Assembly (NCBI GenBank): GCA_001899305.1
Contig: MKWL01000003.1
Span: 1 to 64,000, forward strand
Direction: 5' to 3'
Origin: Thiobacillus sp. 0-1251
GTDB lineage: Bacteria > Pseudomonadota > Gammaproteobacteria > Burkholderiales > Thiobacillaceae
DNA: 64,000 nucleotides
Positions within the stretch are counted from its first letter, which is position 1. Each line of letters starts with the position of its first letter. The position numbers were made by a program, and so were the translations under genes. The notes below the pieces were generated by a model, which worked only from the letters and a program-made list of their open reading frames with translations, did not search any database and had not been told where the DNA came from. Below are positions 1 through 9,134 of this stretch, piece by piece.

Positions 1-89
1 ACCCCTTCCCATCCCGAACAGGACGGTGAAACGCTCCCGCGCCAATGATAGTAGGCAACTCGCCTGTGAAAGTAGGTCATCGTCAGACT
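1..89 (+). rRNA. rrf: 5S ribosomal RNA, 3' part
   Basis: The first ~89 bases match the 3' two thirds of a proteobacterial 5S rRNA: the conserved loop with CCCGAACAG, then GTGAAACG, GATAGTAG and the 3' segment GTGAAAGTAGGTCATCG. The 5' end lies before the window, so this is the end of an rRNA operon read on the plus strand. The exact 3' end is inferred from usual 5S length, and two hairpins follow directly. Confidence 0.93.
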
Positions 90-96
90 CCTTATC

Positions 97-155
97 CCTA
101 TCCCCCTCCCGGGGGATACCACAAAACCCCCTCAACTCTTGAGGGGGTTTTTTAT
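97..155 (+). terminator. rRNA operon terminator with tandem hairpin
   Basis: Two hairpins follow the 5S rRNA. The first (99-118) has a perfect 8-bp stem TATCCCCC/GGGGGATA with a 4-base loop and no U-tract. The second (124-150) has a perfect 12-bp stem AAACCCCCTCAA/TTGAGGGGGTTT with a 3-base loop and runs into T151-153, a classic intrinsic terminator. The first may protect or mark the mature 5S end; that is inference. Confidence 0.9.
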
Positions 156-318
156 TGCGCGGAAACCCGTTTCATTCGCAGGCGTCATCAATTATTTGTT
201 TATTAAAATCAATGAAGTAGGTTGCATCTACAACTTTAGTTGTATGGCACATCCTCATTGTTGAAGGTAAGTTTGCCGCGTGGGAATACGCCCACGGCTA
301 AAAACTTCAGGAGGATGT

Positions 319-591
319 ATGAACAAGCTTGTTATGGTTGCATTGGTGCTGGGTGGTCTGATGGGGCTTCCCGCTTATGCGGCAGTGAATATCAATACGG
401 CTACCCAGTCGGAACTCGAGGCGGTCAAGGGGCTAGGTCCGGCCAAGGCGAAGGCAATCATCACGTATCGCGAAGCACATGGCAATTTCAAGAGCCTGGA
501 CGAACTGGATAATGTCAAAGGTTTTGGCAGTACCAGCGTCGAGAAACTGAAGGGTGAGCTGTCGGTCGGCCCGGAAAAAGCCAAGAAGTAG
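319..591 (+). CDS. Secreted ComEA-like helix-hairpin-helix protein
   Basis: A 90-residue protein with an N-terminal signal peptide (about residues 1-21, ending LPAYA) followed by a single helix-hairpin-helix DNA-binding unit of the ComEA type: NINTATQSEL, then GLGPAKAKAIITYR and GFGSTSVEKLKGE. ComEA proteins bind double-stranded DNA in the periplasm during natural transformation; short one-domain versions like this are common in betaproteobacteria. The ATG at 319 is chosen because AGGAGG sits at 309-314, directly upstream, and gives a clean signal peptide. ComEC, the matching DNA channel, lies at 22370 in the same window. It is a lone gene after the rRNA operon. Confidence 0.85.
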   Translation: MNKLVMVALVLGGLMGLPAYAAVNINTATQSELEAVKGLGPAKAKAIITYREAHGNFKSLDELDNVKGFGSTSVEKLKGELSVGPEKAKK

Positions 592-607
592 CCGTACTAC
601 CTTAACT

Positions 608-662
608 GAGCCGTTTCGGCTCGGCGGGCGTATTCCGTAGTCTGTTGGACTGCGGAATACGC
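608..662 (+). repeat. Two hairpins downstream of the comEA-like gene
   Basis: 608-622 forms GAGCCG-TTT-CGGCTC. 628-662 forms a 15-bp stem (GCGTATTCCGTAGTC against GACTGCGGAATACGC, one G-U pair) with a 5-base loop. Neither is followed by a convincing T run, so the role is open: a Rho-independent stop lacking a U-tract, an mRNA 3' protector, or a dispersed palindromic element. Confidence 0.6.
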
Positions 663-804
663 GACAGGATTGATTCCGATAGAGAGGCAGTCAGCCACAA
701 CTCCCAGTTCATGATGCAATCCAGGAGGCGGATTTGCTCTCGGGCATCAGCCTCGATGCCTTCCACCGGTATAATCCCTTCCTTTCTTGGTGGTTTGTCA
801 TTTC

Positions 805-1581
805 ATGTCTACCCTTGCAGTCATTCTGGTCGCAACTGCCGCGGGCAGCGTGCTGAGCTTGTTGCTGGCTGCGCTACTGGCCTTTTCTGCACGCCCCAGT
901 TGGGTGCCTGTGCTGGTGAGCTATGCCATTGGCGCCTTGCTGGGTGCCTCCTTGCTGGAAGTCCTGCCGGAGGCCGTCGAGCTGGGCGGGGACGTCAAAA
1001 CGGTTGCCAATGCCTTGCTGGGCGGCATCCTGTTGTTTTTCTTGCTGGAAAAGCTGGTGTTGTGGCGCCATTGCCACGACGAGATCTGCGAAGCCCATAG
1101 CAGCCACGATCACGGCCATGATCATGGGCGATCAGGCATGATGATCACGGTAGGCGATACCTTCCACAACTTTGTCGACGGCATCATCATTGCCGGTGCC
1201 TTCCTGGTGGATTTCCGCCTGGGAGCAATCACGGCGTTGGCCATCATCGCGCATGAAATCCCCCAGGAAATCGGTGACTTTCTGATTCTTCTGCATTCAG
1301 GCTATACCCGCACACAGGCGTTGGCGCTCAATCTCCTGACCGGCGTGGCAACCATGCTGGGTGCATTGGTCGGGTATTACGCCCTGTCGATGCTGCAGGG
1401 ATGGATGCCGGTGCTGCTCGGGTTGGCAGGGGCCAGCATGTTGTATGTGGCCTTGTCGGATCTGATTCCCGGTTTGCACAAGCGTGCGGAAATCGGTGCA
1501 ACCCTGCAGCAGCTTACGCTAATCGGATTGGGTGTCGCGACCGTCGCCCTGGCGGGCTACTTCATCGGCGAGGGCCATTGA
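805..1581 (+). CDS. ZIP family divalent metal transporter
   Basis: A 258-residue integral membrane protein of the ZIP (ZupT/GufA-like) family, expected to bring Zn2+ or related divalent ions into the cytoplasm. It has about eight hydrophobic segments and a central histidine-rich loop (HCHDEICEAHSSHDHGHDHG, about residues 93-112). The metal-binding signature HNFVDGIIIAG in TM4 is followed by HEIPQEIGDF in TM5, both diagnostic of ZIP. The ATG at 805 is preferred over an in-frame TTG at 787 because it begins the hydrophobic segment. A TATAAT hexamer at 770-775 is a plausible -10 element. Its 3' end overlaps a small gene on the other strand. Confidence 0.9.
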   Translation: MSTLAVILVATAAGSVLSLLLAALLAFSARPSWVPVLVSYAIGALLGASLLEVLPEAVELGGDVKTVANALLGGILLFFLLEKLVLWRHCHDEICEAHSSHDHGHDHGRSGMMITVGDTFHNFVDGIIIAGAFLVDFRLGAITALAIIAHEIPQEIGDFLILLHSGYTRTQALALNLLTGVATMLGALVGYYALSMLQGWMPVLLGLAGASMLYVALSDLIPGLHKRAEIGATLQQLTLIGLGVATVALAGYFIGEGH

Positions 1582-1737
1582 ACGTCGACGTCGCCGTGGT
1601 CCATCAGCGACATAGATGAACAGAGCCAGCGGCAATACGCCCAGGAAAAACAGGACGGCCAAGGCCTTGCCGATACTGCTGGCGGTGATTGCCATCATGA
1701 GAATCACATAGGCCCAGCCAATCGCTACGATATACAT
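1519..1737 (-). CDS. Small hypothetical membrane protein
   Basis: A 72-residue protein with two hydrophobic segments (about residues 3-20 and 26-44), followed by a strongly basic run (RRRRR) and a charged tail. A GGAG ribosome site precedes the ATG, and the start is adjacent to and divergent from rimO. Its last 63 bases overlap the end of the ZIP gene in antisense. I believe small proteins of this shape occur in related betaproteobacteria, but no function is known to me. Confidence 0.6.
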   Translation of the reverse strand: MYIVAIGWAYVILMMAITASSIGKALAVLFFLGVLPLALFIYVADGPRRRRRSMALADEVARQGDGRDTQSD

Positions 1738-1764
1738 CTTATTGCTCCATCAGGACTGAACGTC

Positions 1765-3096
1765 ATGGTAACCAAAGCCAAACCCGCCCGCACGCCGAAC
1801 GTCGGATTCGTCTCTCTCGGCTGTCCGAAGGCGACAGTCGATTCCGAGCGGATTCTCACCCAGCTGCGCGCCGAAGGCTACGGCATCGTCGGCAGCTATG
1901 ACGATGCCGACGTGGTCGTGGTCAATACCTGCGGATTTATCGATGCCGCTGTGCAGGAATCGCTCGAGACGATCGGCGAAGCGTTGGCGGAGAACGGCAA
2001 GGTCATTGTCACTGGCTGCCTCGGTGCCAAGGGTGACGTGATACGTGAAGCGCATCCCAAGGTGCTGGCGGTGTCCGGCCCTCATGCGCTGGACGAGGTG
2101 ATGGACGCAGTGCATACCGCGCTGCCCAAACCACACGATCCGTTCGAAGACCTGATTCCACCGGGCGGCATCAAGCTTACGCCGCGCCATTATGCCTACC
2201 TGAAGATTTCCGAGGGCTGCAATCATCGCTGTACCTTCTGCATTATCCCCTCGATGCGCGGTGACCTCGTCAGTCGCCCGATCGGCGACGTGATGCACGA
2301 GGCGGAGGCTCTGGTCAAGGCGGGGGTGCAGGAGTTGCTGGTGGTGTCGCAGGATACGAGCGCCTACGGGGTCGACGTGAAATATCGCCCAGGGTTCTGG
2401 AGCGGTCGCCCGCTGAAAACGCGCATGACCGAACTGGCGGGTGCGCTGGGCAGTCTTGGTGCCTGGGTGCGCCTGCATTACGTGTACCCATATCCCAGCG
2501 TCGACGACGTGATTCCCTTGATGGCCGACGGCATCATCCTGCCATATCTCGATATTCCGTTTCAGCATGCCAGCCCGCGCATTCTGAAATTGATGAAGCG
2601 CCCTGGCGCGGTCGAGAAGACATTGGACCGTATCCAGTCCTGGCGCGCTGCCGTGCCCGATCTCACCTTGCGCTCGACCTTCATTGTCGGTTTTCCTGGC
2701 GAGACGGACGCCGAGTTCGAAGAGTTGCTGGCTTTTCTCAGGGAGGCGCAGCTCGATCGGGTCGGCTGCTTCAAGTATTCGCCCGTGGAAGGGGCCGCGG
2801 CGAACGCGCTTCCCGATGCCGTGCCGGAAGAGCTGAAGGAGGAGCGCCTGGAGCGCTTCATGGAAGTGCAGGCGGAAATCTCGGCGGCTCTGCTCGAAGC
2901 AAAAGTCGGCCGTGAGATCGAGGTCATCGTCGACGAGGAGGATGAAGTCGGCACGCTTGCGCGCAGCCATGCCGACGCGCCGGAAATCGACGGGGTGGTC
3001 TATCTCGAAGGGGTATTCGATCTGAAGCCGGGGGCACGCCTCAAAGTACGCGTCGAGGAGGCGGACGAACACGATCTGTGGGCAACGCCGATCTGA
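1765..3096 (+). CDS. rimO: Ribosomal protein S12 methylthiotransferase RimO
   Basis: RimO is a radical-SAM enzyme that puts a methylthio group on Asp88 of ribosomal protein S12. At 443 residues it has the usual length. The N-terminal UPF0004 domain carries the three cysteines that hold the auxiliary 4Fe-4S cluster ([25 protein letters not shown]). The radical-SAM cluster motif [11 protein letters not shown] is at residues 152-162, and a C-terminal TRAM domain (about 375-443) would bind the target. [12 protein letters not shown] favours RimO over MiaB. The start is 27 bases from the divergent small membrane gene, with only a weak AGGA site. Confidence 0.96.
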   Translation: MVTKAKPARTPNVGFVSLGCPKATVDSERILTQLRAEGYGIVGSYDDADVVVVNTCGFIDAAVQESLETIGEALAENGKVIVTGCLGAKGDVIREAHPKVLAVSGPHALDEVMDAVHTALPKPHDPFEDLIPPGGIKLTPRHYAYLKISEGCNHRCTFCIIPSMRGDLVSRPIGDVMHEAEALVKAGVQELLVVSQDTSAYGVDVKYRPGFWSGRPLKTRMTELAGALGSLGAWVRLHYVYPYPSVDDVIPLMADGIILPYLDIPFQHASPRILKLMKRPGAVEKTLDRIQSWRAAVPDLTLRSTFIVGFPGETDAEFEELLAFLREAQLDRVGCFKYSPVEGAAANALPDAVPEELKEERLERFMEVQAEISAALLEAKVGREIEVIVDEEDEVGTLARSHADAPEIDGVVYLEGVFDLKPGARLKVRVEEADEHDLWATPI

Positions 3097-3122
3097 CGAC
3101 CACAGCGGCGCGAGCCTTTGAT

Positions 3123-4121
3123 TCAGGCGAGCATCGAGACCAGGTCCCGGCGACGCCGCCAGAATTTCCACGCATCGCTGGCGTGAAGCCGTAGCGTCTT
3201 TCCATTGACCGGATCATTCAGAATCAGCCCTCCCGGACCACTCCTGCGCAGTGCGTCCTGCAAGGGCGCGAACCAGTCGCGTTCCAGGCCACGCAAGGCC
3301 TCACGCCAGCCATAGGCATCGCCGTACTGTCCCGCGTGCGTCAAATCGTCCAATAGCATCACTCCTGCCGTTTCGAGCTGGGAGATGTCCATCTGCTCGG
3401 GAAGCGGCAGTACGCGCATGGCGCAGAACGCGCCAAGTGCATGTGCATCGGCGTTCCGGGCATACAGCAGGGTGGTCGAGGTGGGCGCCACCGGCAGGCA
3501 CCCGCCCCCCCACAGCCACAGCGCATTGATCGGCAACGCGCCGCGCGCCTCGCGTGCCAGATTGACCGGATGGTCGTGCAGCAGCATTTGCACTTCGTTC
3601 AACCACGCGCGGAATTGCATGGCATCGTCGCCGTGCGGCAGCAAGGGATCGATATCGCAGCCCACTGCAACAGACCTTGCGTGAGTCGTCAGGCGTGGTG
3701 CAGCGTCGAGCCGCAGGTACCAGCGCTTGGGATGGCACGCGATCGGGCTTAGGCCCGCACCAAAATGCTGGTCGATTGCGGCGGTCAACGCATCGGCCTC
3801 GGGTTGTGTCAGTTCCAACGTATCGCTGTCGGCTAGCACGATGCGGTCGCGCATGACCCGTAGATGGACCGGGTCGGCACGCAACCAGTAGGCTTCGCCG
3901 GCCACGCCGCCATCCGCCTCAAGGCTGATCGGGGCAACTGGCCAGTCCTGCTGGCGGGCGATACCCAGCGCCTCGCACAGGACGGCTTCCATCCCTTCGG
4001 CCGGGCTGGATTGGCGAGTGCCGCGTGCCAGCAGGGTTTGCAATGCAGGCAGGCGCAGATCCTGCGTCGCGGCTTCCAGCAACCGGGCAGAGGGGAACAG
4101 ATGGGGGATGAGGAACAGCAT
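3123..4121 (-). CDS. Conserved hypothetical protein (COG4255-like)
   Basis: A 332-residue soluble protein starting MLFLIPHLFPSARLLEA. It has no signal peptide or membrane segment. It resembles a betaproteobacterial family that databases have variously labelled a regulatory protein or a putative phosphoglycerate mutase; I see no alkaline-phosphatase-superfamily metal motifs that would support a mutase. Points seen: a tryptophan-rich LWLWGGG segment in the middle and a C-terminal ending GKTLRLHASDAWKFWRRRR. The reading frame stays open 44 codons upstream, but the chosen ATG begins the hydrophobic N-terminal strand. It converges with rimO with only 26 bases between. Confidence 0.6.
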   Translation of the reverse strand: MLFLIPHLFPSARLLEAATQDLRLPALQTLLARGTRQSSPAEGMEAVLCEALGIARQQDWPVAPISLEADGGVAGEAYWLRADPVHLRVMRDRIVLADSDTLELTQPEADALTAAIDQHFGAGLSPIACHPKRWYLRLDAAPRLTTHARSVAVGCDIDPLLPHGDDAMQFRAWLNEVQMLLHDHPVNLAREARGALPINALWLWGGGCLPVAPTSTTLLYARNADAHALGAFCAMRVLPLPEQMDISQLETAGVMLLDDLTHAGQYGDAYGWREALRGLERDWFAPLQDALRRSGPGGLILNDPVNGKTLRLHASDAWKFWRRRRDLVSMLA

Positions 4122-5020
4122 GCGCCGAGTGTAGCAAAGCAGACTCCCGGGTAGATGTTGTCCGCTCAGATTGCCCGGGATGGCACATTTTGTGCGCAGT
4201 TCAATTGCGCGCGTGGCGGCCACCTTGAGTTCTGGCCGGTCAATGCACTTCATGAAATCAGTAATGAGTTTGGCAATCCCCCTAAAGCGTCAACTCATAC
4301 AAATATGAAATTGCCGATCCTTCGGCGCGAAATCTAAACGTGGGTCCTGCACTTCCTGCTGTACTGATTCAAACGGATTTTCGGCTTATTGGTGGGCGTT
4401 TCAGCCGTGTCGTCCATCAAGGACAAAAAAACCTGTTTCTTTACAGCGGGTTACTTATACGCCAGAAATTTATGTCGTCATGAAGCGACGCGTGAGCCTC
4501 GCTCGCTGCGCGTCTTGTTGTCAACCATATGAAAAATAAAGAGTTTTCATTCTGGTACGACATCTGCTAGCGAGTAAGTGTCGCAGTCGAAAAGCAATCC
4601 ACGCCAAAACGCTCATGCACAACATGATGAAAGAAGCCGAACAGGTACATATCAAATCGTCGCGTTTGACCGGTGCCACCGGCATCGGATTCTCCGCGAT
4701 CAGTCGGCCTGCGGGCGATCGTGACGCCTGTGCCCATGACGTGGCCTACGTACTCCGTTCCAGATCCACCCATAGCAATGGAAGGCGCGCGTGGCGCTAT
4801 CCGGAGCACGGCACGCGTCGTGAAACATATGAACCAAGAAGCGGTGAACTCGAAACGCAACTACTGGACGGCTCTGCATGCCGAACGAAAAAGCTGAACC
4901 CCCGGGCGCATATTGAAAAACCTTTCCCAATGTATCCCATGGCTGCTCGCACCACCCGTACCACGAGCTGCATGTGTTCATGCAGCCGAGACCCCGAACC
5001 AACGATATAAAGAGCGTTCA
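4122..5020. other. Long leader region before the exopolysaccharide locus
   Basis: About 900 bases without a convincing gene. Local base composition is more AT-rich around 4330-4560. Short frames (for example 4615-5010) have no ribosome site, no recognisable domain and atypical composition. The region contains a GG-N10-GC match to a sigma-54 promoter at 4181-4195 and presumably the promoter and a long untranslated leader for epsB. Confidence 0.5.
4181..4195 (+). promoter_or_regulatory. Possible sigma-54 promoter
   Basis: TGGCACATTTTGTGC has the invariant GG and GC dinucleotides separated by 10 bases, and TGGCAC matches the -24 box; the -12 part is TGTGC rather than TTGC. It faces the exopolysaccharide genes but lies ~830 bases before epsB. 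PEP-CTERM/EPS loci are known to use RpoN with the PrsK/PrsR pair, which makes the match worth noting. One site by eye is weak evidence. Confidence 0.3.
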
Positions 5021-6412
5021 ATGTTTGGTTGCTACGAACATCCGGCTCTTAGCCTGGCCAGGCGATTGGTGAATCCCCTGGTAATTTTCTTTTCTCTGAT
5101 CCTGGCGGTTGTATTGGAAGAACAGAAATTCGACGGCTTGTATTTGCTGTTGGGTAGCCTCGCATTCCTGATTAGCTCTCAGGTGTTCGATAACTTCGAG
5201 TTTTTCGAGCCCGCGGTTTCCGACCCTGAGGCTCAACGCAAACACGCATCCAGCTTGCTGACCGCTTGGCTGATCGTGCTGCTTCTACTGGGGATGGTCG
5301 GCGTACTCAGCGGCATGCTGGGTGCGTACAACACACAGGTCTTGGTGTGGTGGAGTCTCATAACGCCCTTATTGTTGTTTCTTGGACATTCGGTTGTGCG
5401 AGGCTATCTCGAGTTCTTGCGCAGACATGGAAAAATCCGACGTTCGGTCGTCGTTGGCGCTAACGAACTTGGTTACAAACTGGCTCAACGGATACATCAC
5501 CAGCGCAGCCTGATGATCCGGGTAGAGGCGTTCTTCGATGATCGTTGCGGCGATCGCTGCGAGACGGAACTGAAGAATGTAGTGTGCGGCGGCATAGACG
5601 ATGTGACTGACTATGTGGCGCGGCATGAAATCGACTTGGTCTACATCACGTTCCCATTATTCAGGCATCCGCGTGTGGTCGATTTGGTCAACGCCCTGCG
5701 AGACACTACGGCGTCGATTTATTTTGTGCCGGATGTATTCGTATTCGATCTGGTTCAGGCGCGCCTGGATAACGTGAACGGAATTCCCGTGATCTCCGTG
5801 TTCGAGACGCCGCTAACGGGTATCAACGCAGTCAACAAGCGTATTTTCGATATAGCCGCGGCCAGCCTTATTCTGCTGGCGATCACGCCCTTGCTGCTAC
5901 TCATCGCGCTGTCGGTGAAGCTTACATCGAAGGGTCCGGTCATTTTCAAACAACGTCGCTATGGCATGGACGGCGATGAGATCCAAGTTTACAAATTCCG
6001 CTCGATGAGCGTTTGTGAAGATAGCCGGACGGTCATTCAGGCCACAAAAAACGATACGCGAGTGACCAGGGTCGGTGCCGTTTTACGCAGAACGTCACTT
6101 GACGAACTTCCACAGTTTTTCAATGTGTTGCAGGGAACGATGAGTATCGTCGGGCCACGCCCCCATGCGGTTGCTCACAATGAATACTACCGAAAGCTCA
6201 TCAATGGATACATGTGGCGCCACAAGGTCAAGCCGGGTATTACCGGGTGGGCGCAGATTCATGGCTACCGAGGTGAAACCGACACGATCGACAAGATGGA
6301 AGGCCGCGTGATTTACGACATTGCGTATTTGAAGAGCTGGTCGCTGAGGATGGATATAGCCATTATTTTAAGGACCTTGAAACTGGTCATCAAAGACTCA
6401 CAGGCCTATTGA
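5021..6412 (+). CDS. epsB: Initiating sugar-phosphate transferase (EpsB/WcaJ/GumD-like)
   Basis: A 463-residue polyprenyl glycosylphosphotransferase that moves a hexose-1-phosphate (usually glucose) from UDP-sugar to undecaprenyl phosphate, the first step of repeat-unit assembly at the inner membrane. The N-terminal half has four membrane segments and a Rossmann-like CoA_binding_3 region (about 140-260, VVVGANELG). The C-terminal half is the bacterial sugar transferase core: one membrane segment, then [37 protein letters not shown] and [10 protein letters not shown]. The ATG at 5021 is chosen because upstream codons lack homology-like character and the product then begins at the first membrane segment. 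First gene of the EPS locus. Confidence 0.93.
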   Translation: MFGCYEHPALSLARRLVNPLVIFFSLILAVVLEEQKFDGLYLLLGSLAFLISSQVFDNFEFFEPAVSDPEAQRKHASSLLTAWLIVLLLLGMVGVLSGMLGAYNTQVLVWWSLITPLLLFLGHSVVRGYLEFLRRHGKIRRSVVVGANELGYKLAQRIHHQRSLMIRVEAFFDDRCGDRCETELKNVVCGGIDDVTDYVARHEIDLVYITFPLFRHPRVVDLVNALRDTTASIYFVPDVFVFDLVQARLDNVNGIPVISVFETPLTGINAVNKRIFDIAAASLILLAITPLLLLIALSVKLTSKGPVIFKQRRYGMDGDEIQVYKFRSMSVCEDSRTVIQATKNDTRVTRVGAVLRRTSLDELPQFFNVLQGTMSIVGPRPHAVAHNEYYRKLINGYMWRHKVKPGITGWAQIHGYRGETDTIDKMEGRVIYDIAYLKSWSLRMDIAIILRTLKLVIKDSQAY

Positions 6413-6475
6413 CGTGAAGCTATTGTTGACTCAGTTGAGCCCCAAATCCTTGAGTTCGAATTTCTGGAGTTCGCT

Positions 6476-6808
6476 ATGCACATGAAAATGCAACGCACTA
6501 TTGGAGTCGCGGTTTGGTCGGCAGCGATCCTCGCAGGGCCATCGCTGGTGGATGCGTTTGCATCCGATATCCGGACGACAGAATTGAGCGGAAAGTATGA
6601 AGCCTCAGCTGCCGCAGCCATTTACCGTATGCCTGCAAACGCGTCTTATACGCGCCATGCCGGACCTCCCGTGGGCGATGCATATGGCAGGGCGACGGCG
6701 CCTTACGTATCTGAAGTGAACGGCTGGGCGCTCCTTGCGACGCTCCTGGGTTTGATAAACATGCGGCTATGGTATGCAGGCAAGAAACGCTTGCCCACGC
6801 TCAATTAA
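6476..6808 (+). CDS. Small secreted protein with PEP-CTERM-like tail
   Basis: A 110-residue protein with an N-terminal signal peptide (about residues 1-28) and a low-complexity Ala/Tyr-containing middle. The C-terminal tripartite segment reads VSEVNGW, then a hydrophobic helix, then WYAGKKR. That order (short motif, membrane helix, basic cluster) is the layout of exosortase sorting signals such as VPEP- and VPEID-CTERM, but the motif itself is degenerate. Proteins of this type often sit next to EPS genes. No exosortase (EpsH/XrtB) is found in the window. Function unknown. Confidence 0.6.
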   Translation: MHMKMQRTIGVAVWSAAILAGPSLVDAFASDIRTTELSGKYEASAAAAIYRMPANASYTRHAGPPVGDAYGRATAPYVSEVNGWALLATLLGLINMRLWYAGKKRLPTLN

Positions 6809-6821
6809 GGCAACTCATTCG

Positions 6822-8249
6822 ATGCGAGCGGATTCGAATTCCATGATGGGCCGTCCCCTGTCCAGGATAGAGCGTGCTGGATGCGGATGGAAATTCGCCG
6901 TGCTGCTCGATGCCGCGCAGGGCGCGCGCGAGCGCGAGAGCGCGTTCGATCTGGTACAGGCCGCACTACGTCGTGAAACACGCTTGATCTGCCTCCAGTC
7001 CCCGCAACTGCCGACGACCACTGAAATAGGCGTTTTCCTGACAATGCTCGGCATGATCGCGAGTCCGGCATGGGCTGCAGACGTAACCGAGCAGGGGCCG
7101 GATGAGACGTTCATGCCTTATGTGCGTGCGCTCTATGGCTACGACAGCAATCTGTTCCGCTTGCAGAATGACCAGGAGGCTCGCGCTGTGCTGCGAACGT
7201 CCAATACGGCCGAGTCCTATCTGACGCTGGGGGCCGGTATGGATGCGAATTTGAAAATGAGCCGCCAGACAATCCAGGCACACGTCGAGCTCAATCAGAC
7301 ACGATTCAATACCTACGGCCAGCTCGATAACGATGGCCACGATGCCTACCTGAAATGGGCCTGGAAGATCGGAAGCCGAGCGACAGGTGATGTCGGCGTG
7401 GCAGACACGCTCAAACAGGCAAGCTATACGAATGTCAAGCAGCCTGTCAAAAACCAGATACGAACACGCCGAGGCACTTTAAATGGCGCAATCCAACTGG
7501 CTTATCCATGGCAAGTCCAGTTCGGCATGGAAAGCGTGCGTACGAGCAACGATGCGGCAGCACAACTGCTACAGGATGCGACGGTGGATGCCCTCAAAGG
7601 CGGCCTGCAATATCGGTCCGATAAGGGCTCGACCGTGGCCTGGGTCAGCCGCCGCAGCGAGGGGCGCTATCCCAACCGGCAGTTGATTGGCGTGATGGCC
7701 GTCGACAATGATTATCAGCAGTGGGACAACGGCGTAGCCGCCGTATGGAAGCTGAGCGAGAAAACATCGATGACCGGCAAGCTGAATTTCACGCAGCGAG
7801 GTTATACGGACGTTCCTCAGCGCGATTTTTCAGGATTGACAGGACTGTTGTCACTGGGGTGGAACGCCACCGAGAAAACGACTTTGAACGCGTCGACCTA
7901 TCGCGACATCGATGCGATAGAGAGCTCTGCGATTGAAAATACGACGGCAAGTTATGCCCTGAATCAGGGCGTCGCAGTGGGTGCGGACTGGAAGCCTACC
8001 GCGAAGTTGACGTTCAGCACGCGTCTCAGTCACGACCATATCGCGTATGCCGGTGACCCGGGATTTGTCCTGTCAACGCAAGCCGTTCGCGAGGATCGAC
8101 TCACGATGGCGCAGGCGGGGTTGCAGTACAACGTACGGAGCAACACGCAGATTGGATTGATACTGCGGCGCGGCGTACGTCATTCCAACGAGGCACTGGA
8201 AAGTTACCGCTACAACAGCGCCATGATCAACGTGAGCAGCCATTTCTGA
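6822..8249 (+). CDS. epsL: Outer-membrane beta-barrel protein, EpsL-like
   Basis: About 475 residues. After an Ala-rich signal-like segment that ends SPAWA|ADV (about residues 66-84 from this start), the rest is a run of alternating amphipathic strands typical of an outer-membrane barrel. It includes YDSNLFRLQND near the N terminus and a terminal aromatic residue (SSHF), as in EpsL proteins of Methylobacillus-type EPS loci. The likely role is passage or anchoring of the polymer at the outer membrane. The start is uncertain: ATG 6822 leaves ~65 residues before the hydrophobic signal core, unusual for a secretion signal, so a later non-ATG start or an N-terminal alteration is possible. The stop overlaps the next start (TGATG). 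Confidence 0.8.
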   Translation: MRADSNSMMGRPLSRIERAGCGWKFAVLLDAAQGARERESAFDLVQAALRRETRLICLQSPQLPTTTEIGVFLTMLGMIASPAWAADVTEQGPDETFMPYVRALYGYDSNLFRLQNDQEARAVLRTSNTAESYLTLGAGMDANLKMSRQTIQAHVELNQTRFNTYGQLDNDGHDAYLKWAWKIGSRATGDVGVADTLKQASYTNVKQPVKNQIRTRRGTLNGAIQLAYPWQVQFGMESVRTSNDAAAQLLQDATVDALKGGLQYRSDKGSTVAWVSRRSEGRYPNRQLIGVMAVDNDYQQWDNGVAAVWKLSEKTSMTGKLNFTQRGYTDVPQRDFSGLTGLLSLGWNATEKTTLNASTYRDIDAIESSAIENTTASYALNQGVAVGADWKPTAKLTFSTRLSHDHIAYAGDPGFVLSTQAVREDRLTMAQAGLQYNVRSNTQIGLILRRGVRHSNEALESYRYNSAMINVSSHF

Positions 8250-9112
8250 TGAATATCTCCGAACTTGAGGCGAGAAAGCCTATGTGCAGATGCATCGCGA
8301 CCATTAACTCCCAAGTAAAGATCCTGATGAGTGTGATCTTGCATTTTGGAATTGTGTTGTTGGCCGTCTTCCCCCTGCAGACTGCGGCAGCGGATTACCA
8401 GTTGGGCAGCGGCGACATTGTCCATATCACGGTGTACGACCATCCGGAGTTGACGACGGATACGCGCGTGGATGAGCAAGGCAAGATCAGCTTTCCATTG
8501 ATAGGGGGCGTAGCGGTAGCGGGGAAAACCGCCGCGGCCGCACAGGATCTGATTGCCAGTAGCTTGGAAAAGGGCGATTTCCTCAAGAAGCCGCAAGTTA
8601 ATCTCATCGTCACTGAATACCGGAGCAAGCAGGTCTCGGTGCTGGGGCTGGTCAACAAGCCCGGAAAATATCCTCTAGATAGTGCGAGCACGGTATCGGA
8701 CCTGTTGGCGGTGGCCGGCGGCGTAGCGGAAGACGGCGCCGACGAGGTCATCCTGATTCACAACCAGGATGGAAAGTCACAGCAATTCAAGATCAACACC
8801 AAGTCTTTGTTCCAGGATGGGCAGGTCGACTTGAACCATCAGGTCACGGGCGGTGATGTCATTTTTGTTCCTCGTGCCGCCATTTTTTACATCTACGGCG
8901 AGGTACAGAAACCCGGTGCTTATCGGCTGACCGGGAATCTCAATGTGATGCAGGCGGTTTCTCTAGGCGGGGGAATCACGCCGCGCGGAACGCAGCGAGG
9001 AATCCAGATTCGTAGAGATGACAAGGATGGAAAACCGGTCAGGATTCACGCCGCATTGACCGACCGGGTTCGGGAGAACGATGTGGTGTATGTCAAAGAA
9101 AGCCTTTTCTAA
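8249..9112 (+). CDS. epsE: Polysaccharide export protein, EpsE-like (Wza/GumB family)
   Basis: A 287-residue outer-membrane export protein. After a late signal segment (about residues 24-47), the mature protein begins ADYQLGSGDIVHITVYDHPEL, the standard opening of the Poly_export domain. SLBB-type repeats follow (VSVLGLVNKPGKYPL about residue 130; FYIYGEVQKPGAYRL about residue 213). Unlike Wza there is no clear lipobox cysteine. The EpsE subfamily belongs to exosortase-B-associated loci. Its ATG overlaps the epsL stop, suggesting translational coupling. The ATG at 8249 leaves a longer n-region than usual; ATG 8327 is an alternative. Confidence 0.92.
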   Translation: MNISELEARKPMCRCIATINSQVKILMSVILHFGIVLLAVFPLQTAAADYQLGSGDIVHITVYDHPELTTDTRVDEQGKISFPLIGGVAVAGKTAAAAQDLIASSLEKGDFLKKPQVNLIVTEYRSKQVSVLGLVNKPGKYPLDSASTVSDLLAVAGGVAEDGADEVILIHNQDGKSQQFKINTKSLFQDGQVDLNHQVTGGDVIFVPRAAIFYIYGEVQKPGAYRLTGNLNVMQAVSLGGGITPRGTQRGIQIRRDDKDGKPVRIHAALTDRVRENDVVYVKESLF

Positions 9113-9134
9113 TCGTGGTTTCAACGGGAGGCCC

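Noticed and set aside
1750..3171. 473-codon minus-strand frame over rimO
   Set aside because: rimO carries all conserved cysteines; the antisense frame has no domain.
4615..5010. Small protein gene before epsB
   Set aside because: No ribosome site, no recognised domain, and overlapping frames on both strands of equal quality.
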